Of a DNA stretch of 64,000 nt, positions 1 to 13,149 are shown piece by piece (position 1 is the first letter of the stretch; each line of letters begins with the position of its first letter). The notes beneath the pieces were generated by a model. That model saw only the letters and a list, made by a program, of their open reading frames with translations, was not told where the DNA came from and did not search any database. A program made the translations under genes and the position numbers. This DNA is from Tipula vernalis (taxonomy: Eukaryota > Arthropoda > Insecta > Diptera > Tipulidae): contig OY282559.1 of NCBI GenBank assembly GCA_958295665.1, positions 129,679,605 to 129,743,604 of the forward strand, read 5' to 3'.

Positions 1-1350
1 ATAGGTCTGTGATAGTAATTCGCAAGATCTAAAAATATTGTATTTTACTAAAATTTCTCGGTTGGAGAACGTTTTGTACCGCTTAAACAATATCTGGACA
101 CGGCATTTAATACTTTCTAGATTTACGTGCTTTGCAAAGTTGCTTGTGAATTCTTCAAACCGAATGGCATCCAGGTGAATTCGAAATGAACGTAGTCCGT
201 TTTGTAAAATTCATTGGGGTTTATCTCAATTTGGTGGTATCCGCTAGCATCATCGAGAATCGAGGAATATTCGGCGTGTCTCCTATTGTAATTTGGTTTA
301 GTTTCCGGAAATCTTCTATACCCGTTTTTTCCGGTGCAAGCAGTAAAGGGCTGCTAAATGGGTTTGATTTTTCCGTTGCCTAACATTTCCTGAACTGGTC
401 TATTTATTTCATCTCTGCGAGTTTGCGGAAGTCGATATCTCTGCATTTGTATTGGTTTTGAGTAAATTTATTTTATGCTGGACGTCCTTGATGCTTGTCA
501 GTATATCCTCTTCCAGATACAAAAAATATATGGTATTTCATGCATAGCGTTAAGAGTTTCTTCTGAGTTATTTATTTCGTCCCAGTTTTCTGTAATGGTT
601 TTGATAATTTGGTCTTATCTATCTCTTCTCTATCTAGTGATGGTTTTTATTCTGGATTTCTACGTTAGTGTTTTGAAAATGTGTATAATGTGGTATGGTT
701 CGAAGGGTGGTTCTATGTCATCTATCTGTGCGTCATCTATGCATCATGATTTTTACTTTAAAATTCACGGCTTGAAATAGCATGTGAGGTGCGGACACTC
801 CGCTTCTACTTCAAAAGCTCTGCACAAAATTATCTGATTTGTTGTTTTAATTTCGATTACTGTTTCGCTCTGTGCAGTAATTTTTATCGCGTTCCTCGTC
901 CGATTATAGAAAAATATTTATTTTGTCCCTATCTGTATAGTACTTGAACTATATTTAAGGCCTGGCTTGTATTTGTCAATGAAGTCACCACCTACTACTT
1001 ATTATTGTGTCTTTTATAAAGGGAAAGTCGTCTGGTACTATGTTTATGTTGTGCGTAATTTTAAAATTGTTGGTACATTCCATTTCCAATGTAAAAACGC
1101 TTTTGTTCGTATCTCGCCTTTGCCTTTACTTGTGAATGAAGATACGTCTGTTTCGTCGACTGGTATTCCTAGGACAATATTAGTTTTCACTAGCGACACT
1201 GGAAGATCAATAAAATCCCGTCCCATAAAAAATCGCCTACAGACCAGAATTGTTCTCGCGGTACTTCAGTCGGGGCCATGCTGTCACCTAACATCCCTCC
1301 TACTGTGTCAGCTCAGGGCAAGAGGTCTACAAATCCATTCTCTTCCCTCT
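1..1350 (-). pseudogene. Ty3/gypsy pol remnant (protease and reverse transcriptase)
   Basis: Reading the minus strand from high to low coordinates gives a gypsy pol order. Around 1240-800 are protease-to-linker fragments, including VPDDFPFIKD and GGDFIDKYKPGLKYSS, in two frames. At about 355-311 is a reverse transcriptase stretch (SPLLLAPEKTG). At about 245-100 is the RT block with SGYHQIEINP and MPFGLKNSQAT, matching the gypsy-family pattern around the RT palm. The pieces lie in different frames and are separated by stops, so the copy is dead. It runs off the left window edge, so the rest of RT, RNase H and integrase would lie outside. Open frames on the plus strand at 186-383, 475-780 and 967-1353 are shadows of this remnant. 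No LTR was identified. Family assignment rests on these motifs only. Confidence 0.78.
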
Positions 1351-2955
1351 TAAAAATAGTGCAGAGGTATTTTCTGGGCATAGTGTCTGGCGTACGACTC
1401 TTATTGTATGCATAGACCTCCTCTAAACCAACCATCTTGCAGATAAAAGTTAGTATACTTCACATGTTGAGCGATGTCAGCATTTGAGGTTACCATTTTC
1501 AAGTCTATGCTTCCTCGCGGAGCGCAAACCTCCTTATTTCTTGGTAAAGCTAACATTTAGTTGATTATAGTAGCGACATCATCTACATTACTCACCATGT
1601 ATATCTCGTAAGCCTGAGATTATGTCTAAGAGTTGATCCATGCGGCATTCTAGCTGTGATTTCATTCACCTTATTCCGTTCTGACCTTGGTTCTGACATC
1701 TCATAAAATAGTCGCCGACCCTCAAATAGTCCCACCTCAATACCAAATGGTAGTTTGCCACATCAAAGGATCACTTGAACCTTGATACTCTCCATGATGC
1801 TTAATGATGTTTCCTGCTGATTCCAACCGCTGAAATTTTCAAGAGGGCCATCCTCCAAGTCCTTCAGCTATGTACGAATATTCACGGATATCGGAACAAC
1901 TACTGTGTGTTAGTAACAGCTGAGGTACTTCCTCAGGGCTAAGCAACAGGAGTACAGGGACATCTAAATTATGTTCAATACTCGGGAAGCTGTGATTTTT
2001 TAAGGCAGGCTCATTAAACCAAGATAAGAAATTTCTAGAAGTAGAGGTCCTACAATGAGAGAATCAGATCGTGGGCCTCAAAAAGCTTTCTCAGAAATCA
2101 TTCTTTTGGGTATTTAGCTTCAGCCAGTTATCACAGCTCTAAATCCGTTTAAGTTTTTTAAAGGACCTTTATTTTCGTAAATTTATCGTCTTGGCGTATA
2201 AAAAGCCTTTCTGAAAGTATTACAGAATCCCGTCCGTTGAATCCGTTGAACATGATTTAGGTGTCCCTGTGCGCCTAATTGACCGGCCAGAGGAAGCATC
2301 TAGTTTGTGAAAACGAATAGATACAAATTAAAGTATTTTGTATGCTCATCCCAAAATTCGCGCGTAATCACCGCTTTCACATCTTTCTAGGTGGTGAAAC
2401 AATCAAAATAAGGGAAATTCAGCTTAAGGTGTGCATACACACCATCTTGATTAAAACCTATCATTTTCCTTATTTGGCGGAAAACAGCTTCCGAGTCACA
2501 CGGCCATATGCCCTCACGAATGCCTCAAAGAAGGTTACCTAATGTCTCACGAGGTGCAGGTTTAATGACGAATTCACTGTTTCGCGTTTTTCTCTGCGAG
2601 CCTTACCACTCGCTCCGGTGTCAGAATGTTCTTTAATTTGGATGTACCATTTGCGAACGTTGGTAATCATTGCGCCTCGTTTGCCCCTGGAACTTCCATA
2701 TCCGTTTTGAATTCCAGTGCAAATTCCCTTGCAAGGTTAACGTTGACATATCTGCTTCTGTTTGTAGCTGCTCCATTAAATTACTGTCGTGGAGCCACCT
2801 AGCTCATGCAGGTGGTTGTTCTTCCCGTTTAAACGTCAAACCTCCACTGCTCGGCTTAGAATCGACGGATACCATTTCATGTTTTACATTTCCTCTAATT
2901 TAAATTATTCACCAAATAGAAAGAGAAACTTTAAATTGGAACCAATTTACTTCGT
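1351..2955. other. unassigned stretch upstream of the gypsy pol remnant
   Basis: This lies where gag would be expected for the minus-strand gypsy element. Minus-strand translations give short coding-like patches, for example around 2640-2500 and 1640-1440, but no zinc knuckle or recognisable Gag motif. It is less AT-rich than the DNA beyond 3.1 kb, which is consistent with former coding sequence. Gag origin is a guess from position. Confidence 0.3.
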
Positions 2956-2967
2956 TCATTTTAATAT

Positions 2968-3129
2968 GTCTGTTTGTTTGTTTATTTGTTTGATTTATTG
3001 ATTTGTTTTTAACCGTCCTACTTTACGCCTGGAGTAGCCAAATCAAGGACGGGCCGCTACAGATCAGATTCGAACCTGGCACCTCCTGATCCAACCGCCG
3101 AAGCTTTAACCACTGCGCCGTTTGCTCGG
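2968..3129 (-). mobile_element. tRNA-derived SINE with 12-bp target site duplication
   Basis: On the minus strand the element begins with a tRNA-like head. An A-box-like segment (GGCGCAGTGGTTAAAGC, plus-strand 3103-3119) is followed by a B box (GGTTCGAATCT, plus-strand 3066-3076) at normal tRNA-promoter spacing. A short body follows, containing a CGTCCT/AGGACG inverted pair, and then a degenerate tail of AAATAAACAAAC units. It is flanked by a perfect direct repeat, TCATTTTAATAT, at 2956-2967 and 3130-3141. That is the expected product of LINE-machinery insertion at a staggered nick. The perfect duplication implies a fairly recent insertion. It is non-autonomous and would be transcribed by RNA polymerase III from the internal promoter. 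The parental tRNA and partner LINE were not determined. Confidence 0.85.
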
Positions 3130-3141
3130 TCATTTTAATAT

Positions 3142-4440
3142 ATCTTCAGATCTGTTGTTTGCAGCTGGATGGAACTCTACTCGGTTATCCAATCCTTCGG
3201 AACTATAATCCTTTTTTGATTCAATATTGCTAAACAAATATAATATTTGTGCTTATTGTCAATGAAATTTAGTTGCGTATTATTACCATAATTTATTTAG
3301 AATAATGTTCAGATACGACACAAATAGTTTTTATTTGAAAACAATTTTGTCAACAATTTTGTTGTAAAATATAATTTCCAGTTCTAGAGAATTAATTGAA
3401 AAGTTTTTTTTACGTTTATACGAACTACATACATAATTTAGCTTTGTTGTTTGCATATAGTACATCAAAGCAACATTTTTATTGTGATAATGGTTTTAAG
3501 CTTGGTCAACAAACCGTTTATAATTGTGCGTATTTCGTAATAAATACATATATGGTTTGTACTAATTTAAAGCAAACAAACAAAGCGTTAATTTTACCTA
3601 TACACAGGCATTGAAGTTATAGTTTGCCAATTTTTTACTTTGTACATAATTGGTGTTTTGATGAAAAAATTGCCGACAGTATAGAAAATGTTGAACTACA
3701 TATATGGAGATGAATATTTTAAATTTTTTGGTCAACAAATATAATAAGCGGATGGACGCACAGACAAAATCATTTTCAGATAAAAATGTTTAACAAACAA
3801 ATCCACGAACAACCATAAGTAAAATTCAATTAAAGGATTAAACTATATAGTTAAACAGAATAAAACAATGTAAATACACAAATCGCCTGTCGCATATTTT
3901 CAAACCTGAAATAACAATTATCCAGTGTGGATGTGTATTTCGATATAATCCATTTATGTTAAATACAAATTTTAATCCGCAAATAATGCAGCTGAAATAA
4001 TAAATGTATCAGGATTTAAAAAAAAAAAAAAATTTTAATAATAAATATGAACATATACCTAATGTATACAAACAGTAAGACAGATAACCCATCATCCAAC
4101 CAATAATTACAACCGTTTTATATGCATGTTTAACAAATTTCTGCAAGCTGCAACAAAATGAATTTTAAATGTGGTGACTATTAAATCCCTATACATCTCT
4201 TCTCTAGTAGATGCAGAAAAATGGATTATTTACTTGTTAGAGTAATTAGTACGTAGCGTTTAAGTAAAATGTTGCATTGAGCAAAAAACCGAAAATGCAT
4301 TTGCTTAAATATTTCGCAAAAAACTATTGTTAGAAAAAAAAAAATTAAATCAAATTTTTTACTTGTGACTAAAGCATTACAACGGCATTCAAAAGTTTTC
4401 TTACCCAACAAGTTAAAATTTAAATATAAGGATTAGTTAA
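3142..4440. other. AT-rich intergenic sequence
   Basis: No coding pattern, structured repeat or RNA gene was recognised. Short open frames here are at chance level for this base composition. Confidence 0.6.
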
Positions 4441-4442
4441 GA

Positions 4443-5527
4443 AGTTTAAAAGAAGTACATATGTCTGTTTATCAAATGATTTTTTCCGGCTTTTTATAGA
4501 CACAAATATATTAATGAAAATGGCATTCACAAGATTTTCGATTGGTTAATCAGAAAAAAGTCAAGACGCCAATTATTCATAATATATCTTCCTAAAAAAG
4601 TAAAAATATCAATCCTCCCGCAGTTTACTCCACGAGTTATACTAAGTGTATAACCCTTAACAAAAAAATGAGAACTTTCCGTGAGCTGATTGTGTTGGTA
4701 GTTTGATTTTGTATTGAAAAAGTTAGTCCATTCATCACGTAGCTACGATCAAACCAACGCAGATAGTGTTAAGTATGAACGTACTGATTTAGCGAATTAT
4801 ATTTACTAAATCAAAAAACTCAAGGAAAACCTTAATTTGTGTATGTTTAATGCCCACACACAATATTAAAAGTTTAAGAGAAGTATGTCTCTTTATCAAA
4901 TGATTTTTTTCGGCTTTTTATAGACATAAATATATTAATGAAAATGGCATTCACAAGATTTTCGATTGGTTAATCAGAAAAAAACTCAAGAGGTGGATTA
5001 TTCATAATATATCTACCCAAAAAAAGTAGAAATATCAATCCTCCCGCACTTTACCCCAAGAGTTATACTAAGTGTATAACCCTGAACAAAAAAATGAGAA
5101 CTTTACGTGGGCTGATTGTGTTCGTAGTTTGATTTCGTATTGAAGAAGTTGGTCTATTCATCACGTAGCTACGACCAAACCAACGCAGATAGTGTTAAGT
5201 ACGAACGTACTGATTTAGCGAATTATATTTACTAAATCAAAAAACTCAAGGAAAACCTTAATTTGTGTATGTTTAATGCCCACACAATATTAAGAAGTTT
5301 AAGAGAAGTATGTCTCTTTATCAAATGATTTTTTCCGGCTTTTTATAGACACAAATATATTAATGAAAATGGCATTCATAAGATTTTCGATTGGTTAATC
5401 AGAAAAAAAGATCAAGAGGTGAATTATTCATAATATATCTATTAAAAAAAAGTAGAAATATCAATCCTCCCTCACTTTACACAAAGAGTTATACTAAGTG
5501 TGTAAACCTGAGCAAAAAATGAGAACT
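4443..5527. repeat. about 425-bp tandem repeat, 2.6 copies
   Basis: The block beginning near AAGTTTAA(A/G)AGAAGTA recurs with its ATCAAATGAT segment at 4471, 4895 and 5320, giving spacings of 424 and 425 bp. The third copy stops near 5527, after the segment GTTATACTAAGTGTGTAA. Copies differ by scattered substitutions and 1-3 bp indels. Each unit contains a short inverted repeat (GTTATAC, 5-nt spacer TAAGT, GTATAAC) and a second pair-like segment around CACGTAGCTACG. There is no coding potential. It is probably a local satellite seed. Confidence 0.9.
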
Positions 5528-6105
5528 TCATCATCATAGATTAGTTACACCAACTAAATATATTGTAAACTTCAAGTTAAAGCATTTACTTTTTTTTGCT
5601 CACATTGACGAATTTCGACGCTTTGCGTCGAGGCGTATACGATTTTAGCTTACATCTTATTCTGACATTATACACATACAACAAAAATATATTTTATATA
5701 CAAATACTACAATATGCAATATAATTTACCATTCATCTTATTTTAATATATGGTATATGCATTCTGGACATAATCTTGGTGTAATATTTGGTTTTCAATT
5801 GTGAATATATAAATTAGTTATTTTGATATGGTTTATATTAAGTTTTTGTTAAAGGTTGCAACTAACAAAGAACGTTTTAGAAATATGTGTCCAAGCATTG
5901 TGAAACACTATCATTGTTGTCAGCACTGAAACCACTGTAGCACCACCCACAGAAAATCTACTGTCGGTTTTTATGTCTCCTCGCTTCATTGCTAAAAATA
6001 GTACGCTTTTCTCTGCATCATATACGAGTATACTATATTTGATTCAAACGCTTTTAAGTATGTAGGATGATATTTTAACTATAAATGTCAGTATCAGAAT
6101 CCTTA
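5528..6105. other. AT-rich sequence between tandem repeat and Helitron
   Basis: No gene was seen. A perfect 6-bp-stem, 3-nt-loop hairpin (CGACGC TTT GCGTCG) lies at 5616-5630. It could be a leftover transposon terminus but has no supporting context. Confidence 0.45.
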
Positions 6106-8625
6106 AATGTATTAAGAGCGAGAGCGCCGCTGAATACGAACATCATTCGAAGCGTTTGAATATGCACTAAACATAGATTATTCAGCCCATTCTAAAATTG
6201 CCATCAGTGCAATAGACAAAGAATGCCAATATTGTCACGCTTTAAAATTCCGCAATGAAGCACTCGGCATCTTTGCGCATCAGGAAAAGTTGTACAACCT
6301 TTACAATCATTTATACCTGGTACATCAGTTGCTTCCAAATGACGTCGTTTTGAGCAACAAAAATTTACGATCACAGATCCAACGGACGAACTTTAAGTTT
6401 ACATTCAAAATACAAGGCCAAGTGTACCTTAAAATTAATTCATTGATGCCGATGCCTAATGAGGATCCGAACATTCTCCAAATATATTTTATGAGCAGTG
6501 ATGAAGAACGTACGTGATAATCAGGTGCCAGTACAATTTCATCGAATGGCCGGAAGAGCGAGCAATTGTGTAATTGTTGAAAAATTTTATAGAGAATCGA
6601 AATCAACTTATTCAATTAATTGAAAGAGTGTCACCACAATTCAAGGCCGGTAAAGTACCATCAGGAGTCTTCAAGGACGACAAAGTACCATCAGGAGAAT
6701 ACAACACACATTGCTGATGGCTTGCATGCATGGACCATGGGAAAATATACAAAGCGTTTCCCAAAGGAATGCATTAATAACACTAATCACGGGTATCGAC
6801 GGCTCAACGTACACATTAAAGTTGAGTTTTGCAGTTCTGTACAGTCCATCAAGTATATTTGCAAATATGTTAATAAAGGCAGTGATTTGGCAGTATTTGA
6901 GGTACAAAATGTATCATAATACCAAATGGGCAGACATATCAGCAGCAACGACGCTGCCTGGCGTATTCTTAGTTTTCCCGTACATGAACGAAACCCAAGT
7001 GCCGAGTACTTTCGGGTACATCTTGAAAACGGTCAACGTGTATATTTCACTTAAGAAAATGCTCTCGAACGAGCATTCGAGCCACCAAAAACGACACTTA
7101 ACGAATTTTTCACACTGTGCCAAAAACTTGATTTTTTCTGACAATTCGCAAAAACATTATTATATATCGATCTTCCACGCCATTTTACATGGAACAAGTC
7201 AGGTAAAAAATTAGACCGACGTAGACAAGGCAAACCACATCCAACAATCGCAGGCGTTTTGCGAAAAGTCAGTCAATGTGCAAGTGTGTCATATCAAGAT
7301 GCATGTCGCACGAGTTGCAATTGCTGGAAAACGACAATTATTTGGATCTGTCACTTGCAGATGCAGTATTTGCATCCATGCTGAATAACATTCGTCAACT
7401 GTTCGCAACTCTATAGACGATATGTTATCAAACACAATCATCGGATTTGTGGGAAAAAAATAAGAACTACATGAGTGAAGACATACTGCACCGAATTATA
7501 TACACAAACCAAGATCTAAACATTGATTGCACGCCAGAAATGTACAATGAAGCTTTAGTGTTGATCGAGGATTTGTGTATTCTAATTTCAAATTGGCCAA
7601 TTAATCATTATGGTATGCTATCACTTGATCGCCCGACGACTGACTTAGTTAATAGTGACGTGCCGAGCGAGAAGGACAATATAACAACCGTCACTTAGCT
7701 ACCATACATTTATTGCGAACAATGAGCCATTATGTTGTCTCTTGCTACTAAACAAGATGGCTTTTTCTTCCTAGATGCAAATTGGACATTCAGCACTCCA
7801 ACTGCCATTGGTTCATAACAAACCGAACACAATGTGTAGCATTAAAAAAAAGCGGAATGGCTGTAGTGTTGCAAAAGAGTTCGATCATTATCTGGGATGA
7901 ATGGACTATGGCTCATAAACATTCACTCGAAACATTGCATAGTACTAAACAAGATTTAAATGGCAACAACAAGCTATTCGGTGGTGCTATCTCATTACTA
8001 CCCGGTGATTTCCGACAGATATTGACAGCCATTCCACGCTATAGTTATGCCGATAAGATTAACGCATGACGTTTCAAACAATTATTTCTATGGTGAAGCG
8101 TAGAGACAGTTGAGTTGACCATCAATATGCGAATACAATTGCAAAATGATCCGTCGGCACAAATATTTTCAGAACAATTGCTGGATATTGGCAACGGAAA
8201 TATAGAACTGCATCCAAACACATAATGCATCAAATTTCCATGTACTAAGTAAATACTTGAACCATAAGTGGCTCAGTTAATGTGCTATTTTGGCAGCAAA
8301 AAATATTGATGTTACTCTCAAATCAATCGAAACTTTCGTTGATGAAAACGACGCAGTAAATTATCGAGTTCTGTTACCACGATCCCAAAGATACCCTCGG
8401 AAAAACAATCCTATTCAAACGGCTTCAATTTTCGATTCGTTTGGAATTCTCGATGACAATCAACAAAAGCGGAATTCTTCTGGCGTTAACAGCATTTCTT
8501 AAGATTTGTATTAACATAAAAATCCGAGCTCTATACTCAAGAGGAATACATAAGTAACGAGATGTAGTTGTTGAAATGTCCAAGACAATGGGACACTGAA
8601 CTTCAAACATTTTATTTAAAACTAA
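6106..8625 (+). pseudogene. decayed Helitron Rep/helicase
   Basis: Plus-strand translations across several frames follow the order of a Helitron protein. Around 6205-6280 is the N-terminal Cys-containing segment (DKECQYCHALKFRNEA). At 6385-6510 is the block with IQGQVYLKINSLMPMPNEDP. At 6800-6895 comes FCSSVQSIKYICKYVNKGSD, which follows the Rep domain in intact elements. Then come NDAAWRILSFPVHERNPS (6950-7015) and the helicase with IIWDEWTMAHKHSLE (7886-7930, Walker B-like) and LFGGAISLLPGDFRQIL (7974-8025). The HUH nuclease core expected between about 6655 and 6715 is missing. The frame is broken by many stops. Intact proteins of this class replicate the element by rolling circle. Terminal hairpin and CTRR end were not established. 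Confidence 0.85.
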
Positions 8626-11600
8626 GTGAACACAAAAAGTTGAATTAAATCAAAAAAATGAAATGTTTTGTATTTTTTTAAAAATACTTATATCTTTCGC
8701 ACCATGCTTTGTAAAGAGATAGAAAATGGTTGAGGTTAAACTACAACAAGAAAAAGAAGCATTTGTGAATACAGCATTATAAATATTATATAAATATTAT
8801 AATTATTATAATGAAAGCTTAGCTGCAATCCTTCCTGGTACATCAACTAATGAAATTGATGTTGTCAGCGATTCTGCCGGAGACCGGAGTCTACCTAGAT
8901 GAAGATGTTACATAAAGCAGCAAACATTAAACATAAACTAAGCCTTCCTAAGATTTTCTAGGAGTTTATGATCGACTTCTAGTAGTTTTTGTTACTTCAA
9001 ATACTCGTATCCAATTAGAATGAAATACAATTTTTTTAAATGATATCAAAATTTTTAGTTTAATAAAAACAGACAAATAATTAAAAACAGCTCTGATTGC
9101 CATATATTCGATACTAATATTGCCGCAATTCTGTATGAGGCAAAATTTGCATCAAAATCGCTTTTTTGCGATAAATATTTTCGCTAAATATTTGAACAGA
9201 TTTCGATGTTAGGCTTGTATCATAATGTGAAGTAAACTTAAGTTGAATCAATATATAATTCTAATAGCATCGGATATTACAAAAATTTTCAACTGTGTGC
9301 ACTTCATTTTTGTATATTTTGTGCGACTGGACAAAACTAATTCATTACATAGATTTCAACCTCAGAATTTCCGAACTATTTTTCTCGACGTTTTGTAGGT
9401 CCTTGAGCCCGCAAGAGCAACAACAACAAAAAATGTCTATCCATCTGTCTATATATATACAACCAAAGTATCTCAAAGCTATTTGCTTGTCCGGTTTTCG
9501 CCAAACTGTTTCTGTGGGCCAAGGCGGGAATTAAAAACTTTTGCAACCTGTATTTCAAGTGAATCGGGTTTCTGCCAAAAGAATTGACCCAAAAGCTCTT
9601 GGTTATTAAAATTTGATTTTCTATCCATGTTGACTCATGCTGTGTGGTCAATGTGTCATCGGAAGTTGTTCGAGAGTAGGGAAATCGTATCAAGTAGCAG
9701 GTTAGCTAGTCTAAAGCCTCAGTTTAGTATTTTCTTAAATTTCAGGGGATAATCTGAGTGGAAGGTGAGGTGTATACCGGAGATATTTGTAATTTCGATA
9801 GTTTTCAGGTATGTAGCATTACGGTTGAATTTTTGAACTATTTAGATCAATGTCAAAAATATCTCTTTCATATTTAAAGAAACGCTTTGAAACAATTACA
9901 ATCAAATTATCACTAACAACTGGAGAAATATCTATAGAAACAAAATGTTAAATATAATTTGTTCGAAAAATATAAATTGTCATTTCTTCTTACACCTGGG
10001 ATTACATCTGTTTAGTCAAAAGTTTATTGTTTCCCATTAATCCAACTTACAACAATTTTTATGAAAAGCTAAATTTATCAGACAAATTTCTTATGTAAAT
10101 TAAAAATTAATTGGTGTATTAGACCCTTATCACATTCATCTTAGTATTAAATAATTAAAAATTAAGACATAATTATTACCTCTAATTCTGTTCTAATCTG
10201 TTGTCATTTTGTATATAGTCAGAAATCCACAAACAAAAAATCAAAAATCGAATAACTTCTGTTGTGCTCTCCCACTCTTGCCAGACTTAGAGACAATTAT
10301 ACATATTATATCTTATAATTTACAAAATGTAGGTCGTATATACATAGATAACACTTTATAAAGCAACAATATCGGAAAAGTTTCTGTCCTTCTGGGAAAG
10401 ACAATTTTCTTATATGTGTATTATGTTACAAACAAATAACTTTAGAATTTTGATTTTCCTACTTATTTGGGAAGGAAAATGTCCTCTCTATTAAATTTAT
10501 ATCCCTTAAATTATCTTAACCTCATTCGGAAATTCAACTTTTATCTTAAAGTTGGAATTTTATATTATTTTTGTTTTGTAACTGTATATATGAATGTATA
10601 TCGAAATTTATTGCCTCCAGCTTTTCGGAATCTATGAAATTTTAGGATTGGTGAGAATTTCAAAAATTTTTACTGCTTCCTTTGATTTTTTTAAATCAAT
10701 GTAAAATGAATTTATATGGTATAAGGTGGTATGGTCTAAGGACTGTATAGTCAAGGAAGTGAACTCTCCCCAAATATCCAAGGATCTCTTCCTTTGATTT
10801 AATTAAATTTCCGTTTGGTTTCTTAACCTTTCCAATAGAGTAATTTTTGAATTAGGCAAACTTGTGATAGTGATTAGCATACCAACCCTTCTTCCAAACC
10901 ATTTTACAGAGGGCTTTTAGGTAGTAAAAACAAATTAAAATTAAACAAACAGAAAGTTTTGTAACCCTTAATGTATATATTATTTACAAATTATAAAATT
11001 GTTAAAAAATCATTGTGTTTCAGAAAATTTATTACTGAAAACCACAAACAAAACTTAAATGATCATCATTTCAAATAGGAGTACCTAATATATAAAAATA
11101 ACTTAAATCAAACCAACTAAATTAAAATGTAAATTTTTCCCGGTATATCACATAATGTAAGTAAAAAAAAATAAAAAATTAATGAGGGTAATGTACATAA
11201 AAATATATGAGTCCCCCTTTAGTTCCTTAATTTTATGGTTTATTTGCATAAAGACATTTATTTTCTGGTTACACGATGAAGATTAGGTTAGGCTGATAAT
11301 CAAAAAAATATTTTATATTACTTCACGAAGGGAACTACTCGTATTATAAACCGCAGATACCCTCTCAATGATATATGAATATACAAATTTACTCGGTCCG
11401 TAAGCCGTTCTGAAAAGTATTTTTCTTGTTAACTCCTTTAATTGTTGTATACATGGTAAGAGGGTTGTATTTGAATAACACAAACTATTCATTCACAAAA
11501 ATATAATTGTTCACCAAACAAATTTTATTTTACCATAAAGCCACCTAATTTCATAGCTATTTCAATAAGCAGATCGTTATTAGATTTTGTAATTTATAAA

Positions 11601-12060
11601 CTATGAGTCATTGAAAAAATAAAATAATAAGAAAAATGTAATTAATGTAAAAGCAATACAATGGGGTGTGAAAATCGGTAATTTTTTACAATTTTTTTTT
11701 TTCAATGCCTCCAGTTAGGGCTATTTGTTGACGCATCATTTATTATTGTCGACTCTAACGTGTGCGGATAAAACGATTTAAGCATCAACTATATCGATAA
11801 TTCACCAACAAGCGCCGGCGTGAATTTACTAGTAGTGGACTATCTTATTAAAACACTCTGAATTTAATTTTAATATTTAAAGCGTTTGTATTTCATTAAA
11901 CAGTATACCAGTTTTTATGCGGCAATTGCAAAACGATAACAATTTGTATCTCGCAACACTAAATGACATGCTATAATATACTCTCAGTTGAACCAAACAC
12001 AAATGATATAACACTATTTCATAAATGTCAAATTGTGATCGATTGTAATTAGAAATTAGG
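8626..12060. other. AT-rich intergenic sequence
   Basis: No protein motif, RNA gene or tandem array was recognised. The stretch 9400-9720 has a more balanced composition than its surroundings and may be an old element fragment, but no motif supports a class. Confidence 0.5.
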
Positions 12061-12262
12061 TTACCAGGACTCTAAAACATCGATTAGAAAAATGTCGTGT
12101 CCGTCCTTCCGACCTTCCAGTCATACAATTTTATCATTTGGTTTTGAATCCCATTCTTCCAATTGTAGATTTAGTCGAAATTTTGTATAAACATTGATTT
12201 TAGTAATAATTAGTTTGTGTTAACTGTTGGGTCCATTCGAGTCTAGAAGAGAAGGGGTTTCA
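12061..12262. repeat. dispersed repeat, copy 1 (second copy at 46008-46225)
   Basis: It starts TTACCAG and includes ATGTCGTGTCCGTCCTTC, then ATTTTAGTAATAA, then a GTTTGTGT...GAGTCCATT segment ending in AGGGGTTT. The same blocks occur in the same order, strand and near-equal spacing at 46008-46225. The two copies are diverged by substitutions and small indels. Class unknown and non-coding. Confidence 0.75.
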
Positions 12263-13149
12263 GTAGAAGAGGAGACTACCAAACCGATTTTCTCAAAAAC
12301 GGAACCGGCGTTTTTTTATATTTATTTTGTTGAACTGTTTGATGACTCTACCTATTCAAAATCAATTGAAACATTCCTTGGGGATCATTTTAACAAAAAC
12401 TATTTAAAAACTTTTTGAACTTTTATCAGGTTTTTCGAATAAATAATATTTCTCTACCGTTAAAACATCTTCCACCGTAACCGTGTGACATTGACATTAT
12501 ATTTCTAAAATTAACTAAAATACTTTGCTGGGGGCAAATAACCAAATTACTGAAAATGTTCCCCTAGATAATTTATTAGATTTTAATGTTTAGCTGGTTC
12601 TAAACTTAAAAGCTTAGAAAGCTTTTATCATTTTGAATAATTGAACTAATATTCCGGTTAGCATTATACCCTAAGATATTTCTTTGTTAAATAATTTACA
12701 TGTATACTATTAAAAAATCACAAGTATTTCACATTTCAATAGATTTGACAACAACAACATACCACTTAGAATTGTTATTGTCAAAATTCTTTTGGTTTTT
12801 TAAAAATTGGTTATAATAGCGTAATTTCATCAAATCCTAAATTCAGTAAGCGAGTTATTGAAAATGTTGGTTTTTAAATTGTTCTTAACTTAAAAGCTTA
12901 GAAAGCTCTGAGAATTTTATACAATTCAAGAGATATTTCTGTTAGTGTTGGATTTCGTAAAAAGAAAAAAAAATCAATTAATTAGGCTTGTATTAGGCTT
13001 GGCTCCTACATGAAATAGAGCCATATTGCTAAAAAACCCAAATTTATAAATTTCTTTTTACATATTTTTACTTCATAATATAATTTTACTAATACAATTT
13101 TTAATAGCATTTTGCTCCCTACACATATTCCGCCGGCTATTAGTTATCT
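12263..13149. other. AT-rich intergenic sequence
   Basis: Nothing recognisable was found. There is an internal resemblance between 12590-12640 and 12880-12930 (both contain CTTAAAAGCTTAGAAAGCT), suggesting an old small duplication. Confidence 0.45.

Noticed and set aside
186..1353. Plus-strand frames at 186-383, 475-780 and 967-1353
   Set aside because: They are antisense shadows of the gypsy pol remnant on the minus strand.
3061..3129. Functional tRNA gene
   Set aside because: A and B boxes are present, but the sequence continues into a SINE body and tail flanked by a target duplication, and a full cloverleaf was not evident.
5616..5630. Perfect small hairpin CGACGC TTT GCGTCG as a transposon end or terminator
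   Set aside because: No matching terminus, CTRR word or target duplication nearby supports a role.
8940..8990. Helitron 3' terminus (imperfect hairpin CCTAAGATTTTCTAGG followed by CTAG)
   Set aside because: The stem is weak, the distance from the coding end is uncertain, and such words are common in this composition.
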